A DNA stretch of 64,000 bases, taken from assembly GCF_003610255.1 (NCBI RefSeq), contig NZ_RAPS01000001.1:3472001-3536000 (forward strand). Reading direction: 5' to 3'. Numbering within the stretch: position 1 is the first letter of the stretch; each line of letters begins with the position of its first letter. Under the pieces are notes generated by a model. The model worked only from the letters and a program-made list of their open reading frames with translations. It made no database searches and was not told where the DNA came from. Made by a program: the position numbers and the translations under genes. This DNA comes from Streptomyces sp. TLI_171. GTDB taxonomy: Bacteria > Actinomycetota > Actinomycetes > Streptomycetales > Streptomycetaceae. Below, one piece after another: positions 1 to 6,904 of this stretch.

Positions 1-528
1 CGCGGCGACGGCCGCCACGTCCGCCGGGTCCAGCACCGGCATCGCGACCTCGCCGAACGGGGCGAGCACCGTGCGCCGCTCCCGCACCGACTCCGCCCAG
101 GCGTAGGCGTTGGACGCGAAAGCGCCCGGCCGCAGGACCGTCCACTCCGGCCCGGCGACCCGGACCGCCGCCTCGAACTCGCGCATCCGGCCGTGCCACC
201 GCTCCGCCGGCCGGGTGCCGGCGACCAGCGAGGACAGCAGCACCACCCGGCGCACCCCCGCCGCCGCGACCAGCTCCAGCAGCTCGGCCGCAGGTGCGCC
301 CGGGGCGTTCAACTCCGGCGCCAGCATCAGGAACAGCGCCTTCGCGCCGGCCAGCACCGGGCGCAGCTGCGCGAACTCCGCCAGGTTCGCCCGGGCCGCC
401 GCGACTCCCGCCGGCAGCCCCTCGCCGGTGATGTTCCGGGAGACCGCCAGCACCTGCTCCCCCGCCGCCGCGAGCTCCGCCACCAGCGGTCGCCCGACGT
501 TCCCGGTTGCCCCCGTCACCACGATCAC
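1..528 (-). CDS. NmrA-type NAD(P)H-binding oxidoreductase (QOR2-like), 3' end outside window
   Basis: The first 176 codons of a Rossmann-fold protein; the end is cut by the window edge. A GTG start at 526-528 follows an AAGGGAG ribosome site and opens with VIVVTGATGNVGR, the glycine-rich dinucleotide motif of atypical short-chain dehydrogenases. Family members include NmrA and the quinone reductase QOR2, which reduces quinones with NADPH. The protein is a close paralogue of the gene at 13097-13942: both contain FASNAYAWAESVR and VVLLSS at matching positions. It is divergent from the HxlR regulator at 651, and a shared palindrome lies between them. By analogy with QorR/QOR2 pairs I infer that it detoxifies quinones or other electrophiles; the substrate is not visible in the sequence. 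Confidence 0.88.
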   Translation of the reverse strand, partial: MIVVTGATGNVGRPLVAELAAAGEQVLAVSRNITGEGLPAGVAAARANLAEFAQLRPVLAGAKALFLMLAPELNAPGAPAAELLELVAAAGVRRVVLLSSLVAGTRPAERWHGRMREFEAAVRVAGPEWTVLRPGAFASNAYAWAESVRERRTVLAPFGEVAMPVLDPADVAAVAA

Positions 529-608
529 GTTCCCCAACTCCCTTACAAATGACCGGACTTGTTCATCCTGCGGCTGTTCGCCTCCGCGACGTTAACATCC
601 TGGTGATA

Positions 609-620
609 CTAGGTACCTAG
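609..620. promoter_or_regulatory. Palindromic operator ctaggtacctag
   Basis: A perfect 12-bp palindrome in the divergent gap between the NmrA-like gene and the HxlR regulator. Its 10-bp core TAGGTACCTA recurs at 14020-14029 and 21785-21794, each time upstream of a quinone-stress or efflux gene. It is probably the binding site of one or both HxlR proteins encoded here. Confidence 0.7.
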
Positions 621-650
621 ATGAAAGCCACTACCTTCCGGAGGGATCGG

Positions 651-1001
651 GTGCCGTCCCCGAACTGCCCCGTCGCCGCCGTCGTCGGACTGGTCCACAG
701 CCGCTGGACCACCCCCGTGCTGTGGACCCTCGACCACCACGGACCGCAGCGCTTCGTCGAACTCCAGCGCCGGATCGGCGACATCAACCCGAAGATGCTC
801 ACCGACCGCCTCCGCCACCTCGAACGGCACGGCCTGGTCACCCGCACCTACCACCGGGAGATCCCGCCCCGCGTGGAGTACGCCGTCACCCCGCTGGCCC
901 GCACCCTCGCCCCGCTGTTCGCCGCCCTCACCGCCTGGCAGACCCGCCACCTCCCGCAGGTCGAGGCCGCCCGCCGCGGCTACGACGCGACGGGCGACTG
1001 A
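651..1001 (+). CDS. HxlR-family winged-helix regulator
   Basis: A 116-residue single-domain HxlR (PF01638-type) repressor. SRWTTPVLWTL and RFVELQRRIG mark the first helices, LTDRLRHLERHGLVTR the recognition helix, and PPRVEYAVTP the beta wing. A cysteine near the N-terminus (NCPVA) occupies the position used by YodB, HypR and QorR to sense quinones and thiol-reactive compounds. I chose GTG 651 because a GGAGG site lies 8 bases upstream. The in-frame ATG at 621 directly abuts the palindrome at 609-620 and has no ribosome site. The paralogue at 21845-22219 is similar along its whole length. It most likely controls the divergent oxidoreductase and itself. Confidence 0.88.
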   Translation: MPSPNCPVAAVVGLVHSRWTTPVLWTLDHHGPQRFVELQRRIGDINPKMLTDRLRHLERHGLVTRTYHREIPPRVEYAVTPLARTLAPLFAALTAWQTRHLPQVEAARRGYDATGD

Positions 1002-1126
1002 AAGCCGGCGTGACCCAATTCCGCTACTGGCCGTCGCGAACCCCGCACACGCCGTACCCTCTGCACCGGAACAAGTGCCGTGCGGACGGCCCGAGGGGGC
1101 CGTGCGAGGGAGCGGAGGACGCAGGG

Positions 1127-1813
1127 GTGGAGTTCGAGGACCGGGTTCCCTTCGCGGCAAGGTTAGAGTCCGCGGATCGGGAGGCCCTGCTCGGAGCCGG
1201 GAACCGGTTGGTCTACCCGGCCCGCCACGTCCTGCTGCGGGAACACGAGCCCTCCTCGCATGTGCTCGTCCTGCTGTCCGGCTGGACGAAGGTCACCTCC
1301 GCCTCGGTGAACGGGTACGAGGCGCTGCTCGCCCTCCGCGGCCCGGGCGACATCGTCGGGGAGGCAGCCACCTTCAGCGGACGGACCCGAGCGGCCACGG
1401 TGACCGCGCTGTCTGCGACGGAGGCACTGGCGATCGACTCGGTCAGCTTCATCCGCCTGCTCGACGAACGCCCCTCCCTGACCCGGCAACTCCTCGCCCT
1501 CACCGCGGACCGGACCCGGGACAGCGACCGGCGCCGCGTCCAGTTCGCCGCGCTTACCGTCCAGGAGCGCCTCGCCCTGCTCCTGCTGGAACTGCTGCAC
1601 ACCCACGGGCTCGACTCCGGCGACGGCGTCCACCTCTCCCCCGGGCTGACGCAGAGCGAGCTGGCCGGATCGGTCGGAGCCTCCCGGGAGGCGGTGGCCC
1701 GGCTGCTGAAGGGCCTGCGGGAACGCGGCATCGTGCGCACCGAGCGGCGCGGGATCGTCGTCCTGAAACCCGAGGTCCTCCGCCGAATGGCAGGCCGGGC
1801 AGCCATCCGCTGA
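1127..1813 (+). CDS. Crp/Fnr-family transcriptional regulator
   Basis: A 228-residue protein with an N-terminal cyclic-nucleotide-binding jelly roll and a C-terminal Crp helix-turn-helix (TQSELAGSVGASREAVARLLKGL). The phosphate-binding cassette looks intact: GDIVGEAATFSGRTRAATV keeps the Gly-Glu and Arg-Ala-Ala-Thr elements that contact the cyclic phosphate in Crp, so nucleotide binding is plausible. No cysteines form an Fnr iron-sulphur site. GTG 1127 follows GGAGG with 8 bases of spacing. The gene sits 150 bp upstream of a nucleotidyl-cyclase-like gene on the same strand, so it may read the cyclase product or control the cassette. That link is inference. The equivalent stand-alone regulator Crp of streptomycetes is also possible. 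Confidence 0.88.
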   Translation: MEFEDRVPFAARLESADREALLGAGNRLVYPARHVLLREHEPSSHVLVLLSGWTKVTSASVNGYEALLALRGPGDIVGEAATFSGRTRAATVTALSATEALAIDSVSFIRLLDERPSLTRQLLALTADRTRDSDRRRVQFAALTVQERLALLLLELLHTHGLDSGDGVHLSPGLTQSELAGSVGASREAVARLLKGLRERGIVRTERRGIVVLKPEVLRRMAGRAAIR

Positions 1814-1963
1814 AGCACCGAAGGCCTTGCCGCGCAAGGCCGTTCTGTGCACACGGTCACACTCCGGCTGTGCCGCTGTCCGTCGCCCTGGCGACCGGTC
1901 CGCTGGGATCTTCGTGGTGCTCGAACGGGCCGCACCGGCCTGGCACTCCGACGGAAGGCAGCC

Positions 1964-2812
1964 ATGCGCGAGCCCCTCAACAGGACCATTCTCCTGCTGG
2001 ACATCGAACGGTTCGGTCGGCGTGACGACGTCGTACAGGCGGTGCTCCGGCGCGGCCTGCACACGGTCGTCGACCGGACCCTGCTCGCGGCGGGCGCCGA
2101 GCCGTCCCAGCAGTATCGCGAGGACCGCGGCGACGGGGTGATCGTGCTGCTCAGCGGGGACGTGCCGAAGACCGAGGTGCTGCGCGCGCTACTCACCCTC
2201 ACACCCGAACTGCTGCACGAGCAGAACCGGTTGGCGTCGAGCAGTGCCCAACTCCGACTCCGGATGGTCCTCGCGTCCGGCGAGGTCGCGCACGATCAGC
2301 TGGCCGGCACCACCGGCGGACTGGTGGGCCACGACCTCAATGAGGCGTGCCGGCTGCTCGACGCCGACGCGCTCCGCACGGCGCTCGCCGAACGGGCCGG
2401 AGAGACCTGCGTACTGGCCATCAGCGACCCGATCTACCAGGGCGTGGTCAGGCACGGGCACCGCGGCATCCGGCCCGAGTCCTTCGCTTCCGTCCACGTC
2501 ACGGTGAAGGACGGGGCGCTGAGCGCCTGGCTGCACATTGGCAACGGACCGGCCGTCGCCCCACCCGACCCAGCCGCTCCGGGCCCCGCGGTGTCCGCGG
2601 CCGGGGACACCAGGCCCGCACCGGCAGCCCAGGCACCCGCCTCCGGCGCGGTGTTCCACTTCCACGGAGCGCCCGTGGTACACGGATCCGTCGTCGGTGG
2701 CGACCAGCACGGGGTCAGCGGCGGGCAGGTGTCCGGCGATGTCGTCCTGGGCGGACAGCTCGACCGCGATCACGAGCACCGCGCCGGGACCGGCGAAGGC
2801 GCGACGCGGTGA
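1964..2812 (+). CDS. Class III nucleotidyl-cyclase-like protein with C-terminal Gly-rich signalling motif
   Basis: The 282 residues begin with a cyclase homology domain. LLLDIERFG supplies the first metal aspartate and RGDGVIVLL the second. RMVLASGEV is the usual G-E-V turn, and GHDLNEACRL carries the Asn and Arg that stabilise the transition state. The domain therefore looks catalytically competent, though the nucleotide used cannot be read. A Pro/Ala linker (about 202-228) leads to residues 241-264, which contain GGDQHGVSGGQV. A near-identical stretch lies near the N-terminus of the next protein. ATG 1964 follows GGAAGG. The stop overlaps the next start (GTGA). PycC of Pycsar defence has the same fold; assignment to that role here is inference from context. 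Confidence 0.78.
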   Translation: MREPLNRTILLLDIERFGRRDDVVQAVLRRGLHTVVDRTLLAAGAEPSQQYREDRGDGVIVLLSGDVPKTEVLRALLTLTPELLHEQNRLASSSAQLRLRMVLASGEVAHDQLAGTTGGLVGHDLNEACRLLDADALRTALAERAGETCVLAISDPIYQGVVRHGHRGIRPESFASVHVTVKDGALSAWLHIGNGPAVAPPDPAAPGPAVSAAGDTRPAPAAQAPASGAVFHFHGAPVVHGSVVGGDQHGVSGGQVSGDVVLGGQLDRDHEHRAGTGEGATR

Positions 2813-5085
2813 GCACCGAGCAGGACGCCGACGGCCGGCCCGACGACGCGTCAGCGGCCGTCGGCCGAAGCGCAGATCAGTCCGATCCGGCTGCGGACGG
2901 CCAGGAGGCCGAGCCCGACCCCGGATCCGAGCAGGCCTGGGACTCCCGCCGGGACCTGCTGCGGCACACCCCCGGCTTCTTCCTCGGCGGACGGGCCAGG
3001 CTCGGTGGCTCGATGGTGGGCGGCGACCAGCACGGCGTCAGCGGCGGGCAGGTCTTCGGGGACGTCATCCTGGGCGGCAGCAAGATCGAGTACCGCTTCG
3101 GCGAGGACACCGAGGAGCGGTCCGGCGAGATTCCGGCGGCCGAGATAGAGCAGCTGGCCGCCCAGTTCGTCCGCCCCGGGGCACCGGACGGGGAGCGCGC
3201 GCAACCGTCGTCCGGGATCCCCGAACCGGACGCCTTCGACACCGCGCTGGCCCAGCTCACCGAGCACCGGGTGGTCGTGCTGTCCGGTTCGGCGGAATCC
3301 GGCCGCCGGACGGCGGCCTTGATGCTGCTCCGCGCCGTCGGCACCACCAAGTACCGCGCCCTCGACCCGAGCCTGCCGGCGGGTCGGCTCGCCGGTGAAC
3401 TCCGCGCCGGGTGGGGCCACCTCCTCTCCGACTACTCCGCCGGAGCCGAACGGCCGCTGCGCGAACACCATTTGCGCTCGCTCAGCGAGCGCCTGCGCTC
3501 CGACGACGGACACCTGGTCATCGTGGTGGGTCCGCACGCGGTCGTCCACGGCGGATTCCCGCCCGTGCCCTGGCAGCCACCGGCGCCGGCCTCGTTCCTG
3601 CGCGCCCGGCTGATCCACCGGCAGCTCTCCGAGCCGGAGGCCGACCGGCTGCTCGCCCTGCCGCCCGTCCAAGCGATGATTCAACACCCGCGCCCGATCG
3701 CGGAGTTGGCATGGTTCGCCGACCAGGTGGTGAACCACTCGCACGGCGGACTGGAGATCGAACAGCTCGCCGGCCTGGGGCACCACGCGGCCGAACAGCA
3801 GGTGCGTTCCTGGTTCGACGGCGAGCAGTGCTCGATCCACGACCAAGCCTTCCTGATCTCGCTCGCCGCCTTCGACGACGCCCCCTACCCCCTGGCAGCC
3901 GAACTCGGCGACGCGCTCTTCACGCTGCTCCAGAAGATCGAGAACCCGCATCGCCCGGCCGGAATCCCGGTGTTCGGCACCTCCAGCGCCCGGCGCATCG
4001 AACTGGCCCGGGCCGAGCGGTACCAGGAATCCGAGGAGACCGAATGGGGCCCGGTCCTCCAAACCAAAATCCAGTTCCGCGACCGGCTGACCGCCGTCGC
4101 CCTGCTGCGCGAGGCGTGGAACGGCCATCCCTCCGCCCGCCCCGCGGTGGTCGGCTGGCTGCGCCGCCTGGCGCTGGACCCGCGTCCGCTGGTCCGCAAC
4201 CGAGCGGCCTCCGCGACCGCGGTCCTCGCCCAGACCGACCTGGCCTCGACCATGGCCCTGCTGATCCAGCCCTGGGCCGCGGACCGGCGTTTCCGCGCCC
4301 GCCTGGCGGCCGCCAACACCCTGGCGCTCGCACAGCAGTTGGGCACCCCGCACATCGCCCGCATCCTCCACACCTGGTGCACCGCCGACGACCACAAGCT
4401 CCGCTGGACCGCGATCCGCGGCTACGCACTCGTCGGGGACTCCTTCCCGGAGCAGGCGCTCGCCGCACTGGTCGATGCGGTCCGGGCCCTCGGCCGCCGG
4501 ACCGACCCACCGTCGAGCTGGGCCGACGAACTCGACGAGATCGCCCAGTCCACAGCCACGGTGCTCCTCGCCGCCGGCCAGCACGCCGCGCTCGGCGACT
4601 CCGACTCCGACTCCGTCGCGGGCGCCGCCGCACTGTGGAGCGACCTACTGCCGCTCGCCCGAACCGGCGTCCTCCGCTCCTTCGTCCTGCGGACCGTCGT
4701 GCACGCCTGCGGCCCGACTGACGGCACCCCGGACACCGGACGCCCACTGCTGCTCGACCTGTTCGCGCGGGCGGACGGCGCCCCCGGCACCCCGGGCGCC
4801 CTGCTCCGGCAGAGCCTGGCCGCACTGTGGCGGACCGTGCTCAACGATCCGATGTCCTCCGCCGCCGGCCTGAACGCGCTGCGCCAGTGGGTCACGGCCG
4901 CCGAGCCGGACCCCGACGCCGAGCGGGCCCTTGCCGAACTGCTGCCGATGCTGGTCGTCTCGGCCGAGGACGCCAAACGACTCTCCTACCTGCTGCAGAA
5001 CCTTCGCAGGACCGACAGCGCACCGACCGCCGCCGACCGCCTGCAGTCCGCCCTGCTCCCGCACCGCGCGCCGCAGTCCGCCTGA
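2809..5085 (+). CDS. STAND-like P-loop protein with C-terminal helical (HEAT-like) repeats
   Basis: A 758-residue protein starting at GTG 2809 inside the stop of the cyclase gene. Residues 67-90 (GGDQHGVSGGQV core) match the C-terminal motif of the cyclase at 21 of 24 positions. A P-loop-like stretch VVVLSGSAESGRRT (155-168) has Arg in place of the Walker A lysine, and HLVIVVG (about 235) resembles Walker B, so NTP hydrolysis may be lost. From about residue 420 to 600 alpha-helical repeats such as PRPLVRNRAASATAVLA suggest a HEAT-type scaffold. This order (short motif, NTPase core, repeats) is that of NLR/STAND conflict proteins. The assignment comes from architecture, not a clear family signature. 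Confidence 0.7.
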   Translation: MSTEQDADGRPDDASAAVGRSADQSDPAADGQEAEPDPGSEQAWDSRRDLLRHTPGFFLGGRARLGGSMVGGDQHGVSGGQVFGDVILGGSKIEYRFGEDTEERSGEIPAAEIEQLAAQFVRPGAPDGERAQPSSGIPEPDAFDTALAQLTEHRVVVLSGSAESGRRTAALMLLRAVGTTKYRALDPSLPAGRLAGELRAGWGHLLSDYSAGAERPLREHHLRSLSERLRSDDGHLVIVVGPHAVVHGGFPPVPWQPPAPASFLRARLIHRQLSEPEADRLLALPPVQAMIQHPRPIAELAWFADQVVNHSHGGLEIEQLAGLGHHAAEQQVRSWFDGEQCSIHDQAFLISLAAFDDAPYPLAAELGDALFTLLQKIENPHRPAGIPVFGTSSARRIELARAERYQESEETEWGPVLQTKIQFRDRLTAVALLREAWNGHPSARPAVVGWLRRLALDPRPLVRNRAASATAVLAQTDLASTMALLIQPWAADRRFRARLAAANTLALAQQLGTPHIARILHTWCTADDHKLRWTAIRGYALVGDSFPEQALAALVDAVRALGRRTDPPSSWADELDEIAQSTATVLLAAGQHAALGDSDSDSVAGAAALWSDLLPLARTGVLRSFVLRTVVHACGPTDGTPDTGRPLLLDLFARADGAPGTPGALLRQSLAALWRTVLNDPMSSAAGLNALRQWVTAAEPDPDAERALAELLPMLVVSAEDAKRLSYLLQNLRRTDSAPTAADRLQSALLPHRAPQSA

Positions 5086-5111
5086 CCGGCACCACCCGAG
5101 GAGACACCGCC

Positions 5112-6335
5112 ATGCACCAGCCACCGCAGTGGCAGCAGCACGCCGACCGGAGCACCCGACTCACCGACCCGGTCGTCACCATCCAGGAGCTGTCGCGGTT
5201 CCGTCCGCTGCGCAGCACCCGCATCGACTACGCCCTGGTGTTCACCACCGCCCAGGGCGGACTCGACACCTACCTGCCGCCGCACCGGCCGAGCCGGACC
5301 GAACTCGCCACCCGCGGCTGGACCAGTGTCTACGAGGTGGACATGGGCGTGCACGACGCGTCCACCGTCCTCGCGCTGCCGAGCGACAACGACGCGTTCC
5401 TGTTCGAGGTTGCACTGGAGTCCAGTTGGCGGGTGGAGCGCCCGGCCGCGTTCGTGGCCGGCGGCGAACGCGACGTCCCCGCGCTGGTCCGGCGGCTAGT
5501 CGACGATGCCGTCCGCCCGGTGCTACGCCAGTACCCGATGCTGGAGAGCGCCGCCGCGGAGAAGGCCGCCCAGGTCGCCCTCGACAGTGTCGGGCCGCTC
5601 GGCGCGGCCGCCGGTTTGCAGGTGCGGTGCGGCATTCAGATCCGCCAGGACGAGGCGACCCAACAGCACGCCAAGGAGCTCCGGGACATCGAGTTCGCCC
5701 GTCTCCGGCTGGAGCCCGAGCACGCCTTGCGGATGCAGGCCGCCGATCTGGAGGCCCAGCGCGCTCTCGCCGCCGACCAGTACGTCCACCGAATCGAACT
5801 GCAGCAGCAGGACCTCGCCCACTCTCGTCAACTCGCCCGCAGTCGGCAGGAATTGGAGCTCCAGGAGGTGGAGATCAAGAAGATCGAGTACTACTCGTAC
5901 TGGCTCGAACGCGGCGGCCCGGCAGCCATGGCCTTCCACCTGGCCCGCCACCCCGAGGACGCCCAGCTCGTGATGGAGAACCTCCGCCAGGACCAACTCC
6001 GGACCATCCAGAACCAGTTGGACGTGGCTCTGCAGGCACTCGGCGGCGGACCCGGCGGCCTGGAGGAGCACCAGCTCGACGAGCCTCGCCGACTCGCCGC
6101 CGGGGTGATCAGGGAGGTGCTGACCGCGAAACTGGCACCGGGCGGCGGGAACCGTCACCTCGACGAGACCGCCCTACCCCCGAGCGGTCACGGCCGGAAC
6201 GGACCGGTGCCCCCGCAACCGCCCGCCGACCCCGCGGACGCGCCGGCGGCAGCACAGGTGCCTCCGCAATCGCAGCGGGCGGACGAGGCCGCCGTGTTCG
6301 GCTACCGGATCCCCAACGATTCGACCACACCGTGA
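5112..6335 (+). CDS. SPFH/Band 7-like protein with coiled coil
   Basis: A 407-residue protein. The N-terminal 170 residues alternate short beta strands with a helical segment in the manner of SPFH domains: AFLFEVALESSWRVERPAAF, then DVPALVRRLVDDAVRPVLRQ and a final LQVRCGIQIRQDE strand. A long charged helix follows (about 180-270, rich in Glu, Gln and Arg), very likely a coiled coil. The tail is a low-complexity Pro/Ala segment. No transmembrane helix is visible, so membrane binding would be peripheral. ATG 5112 follows GAGGAG. The stop overlaps the start of the PycTM-like gene by GTGA, implying coupled translation. Stomatin-like proteins organise membrane complexes; I infer a scaffold role for the adjacent membrane effector. 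Confidence 0.6.
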   Translation: MHQPPQWQQHADRSTRLTDPVVTIQELSRFRPLRSTRIDYALVFTTAQGGLDTYLPPHRPSRTELATRGWTSVYEVDMGVHDASTVLALPSDNDAFLFEVALESSWRVERPAAFVAGGERDVPALVRRLVDDAVRPVLRQYPMLESAAAEKAAQVALDSVGPLGAAAGLQVRCGIQIRQDEATQQHAKELRDIEFARLRLEPEHALRMQAADLEAQRALAADQYVHRIELQQQDLAHSRQLARSRQELELQEVEIKKIEYYSYWLERGGPAAMAFHLARHPEDAQLVMENLRQDQLRTIQNQLDVALQALGGGPGGLEEHQLDEPRRLAAGVIREVLTAKLAPGGGNRHLDETALPPSGHGRNGPVPPQPPADPADAPAAAQVPPQSQRADEAAVFGYRIPNDSTTP

Positions 6336-6865
6336 CCGCCGTCGAGCCGCCCGGGCATCGCCGGCCCGGCGCCGAACTCGGCAGCGCCGAGCGCCTGCTG
6401 ACGGACCTCCGGCAGGAATCCGTCCGAAGCGACACCAAGGGCTCCGTGCTGGTGGGCGCCCAGGGCATGGCCGCCGCGGCACTGATCGGCGTCCTCACCT
6501 CCCACGACTGGCGCTCCGGGACACTGACAACCCCCGGCCGCTTGCTCTGGTGGGCCGGCATCCTCTGCTTCCTGGCCTCGCTCGGCGCCGTGCTCGCCGC
6601 GGTACTGCCCAGGTACCGCTCCCGCGCGTGGCGGCCCGGGATGCCGCTCACCCACTTCGCCGACATCCGGGCCGCGGCCGACGCCGGGCCGGACGCGCTG
6701 GAGGAGGCGCTCAGGGCGACCGACCTGGACCCCTACGGCGCGGTCCTCGCCTCCCTGGTGGACATCAGCAGGATCGTGGTCGGCAAGTACTGGTGGCTCA
6801 GAGCCGGGATCACGCTGTTCGCCACCTCCCTCGTCCTGCTGCCCAGTTCACTCATCGCCGGCTGA
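6332..6865 (+). CDS. PycTM-like (DUF5706-type) membrane effector candidate
   Basis: The 177 residues carry three likely membrane segments: about 40-57 (VLVGAQGMAAAALIGVL), 69-91 (LWWAGILCFLASLGAVLAAV) and 156-174 (AGITLFATSLVLL). The first helix is preceded by RLLTDLRQESVRSDTKGS, the helix plus DTK arrangement typical of Pycsar membrane effectors and related DUF5706 proteins. In Pycsar and CBASS such proteins bind a cyclic nucleotide signal and damage the inner membrane. GTG 6332 lies within the stop of the SPFH-like gene. Together with the upstream cyclase this is the strongest hint that the cassette is a nucleotide-triggered abortive system. The sequence match is by eye. Confidence 0.68.
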   Translation: MTAVEPPGHRRPGAELGSAERLLTDLRQESVRSDTKGSVLVGAQGMAAAALIGVLTSHDWRSGTLTTPGRLLWWAGILCFLASLGAVLAAVLPRYRSRAWRPGMPLTHFADIRAAADAGPDALEEALRATDLDPYGAVLASLVDISRIVVGKYWWLRAGITLFATSLVLLPSSLIAG

Positions 6866-6904
6866 GCCGCCCGCACCGGACCTGTCCGAGGAGATCCCTG
6901 CACT

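Noticed and set aside
621..650. ATG 621 as start of the HxlR gene
   Set aside because: It abuts the operator palindrome and lacks a ribosome site; GTG 651 has GGAGG correctly placed.
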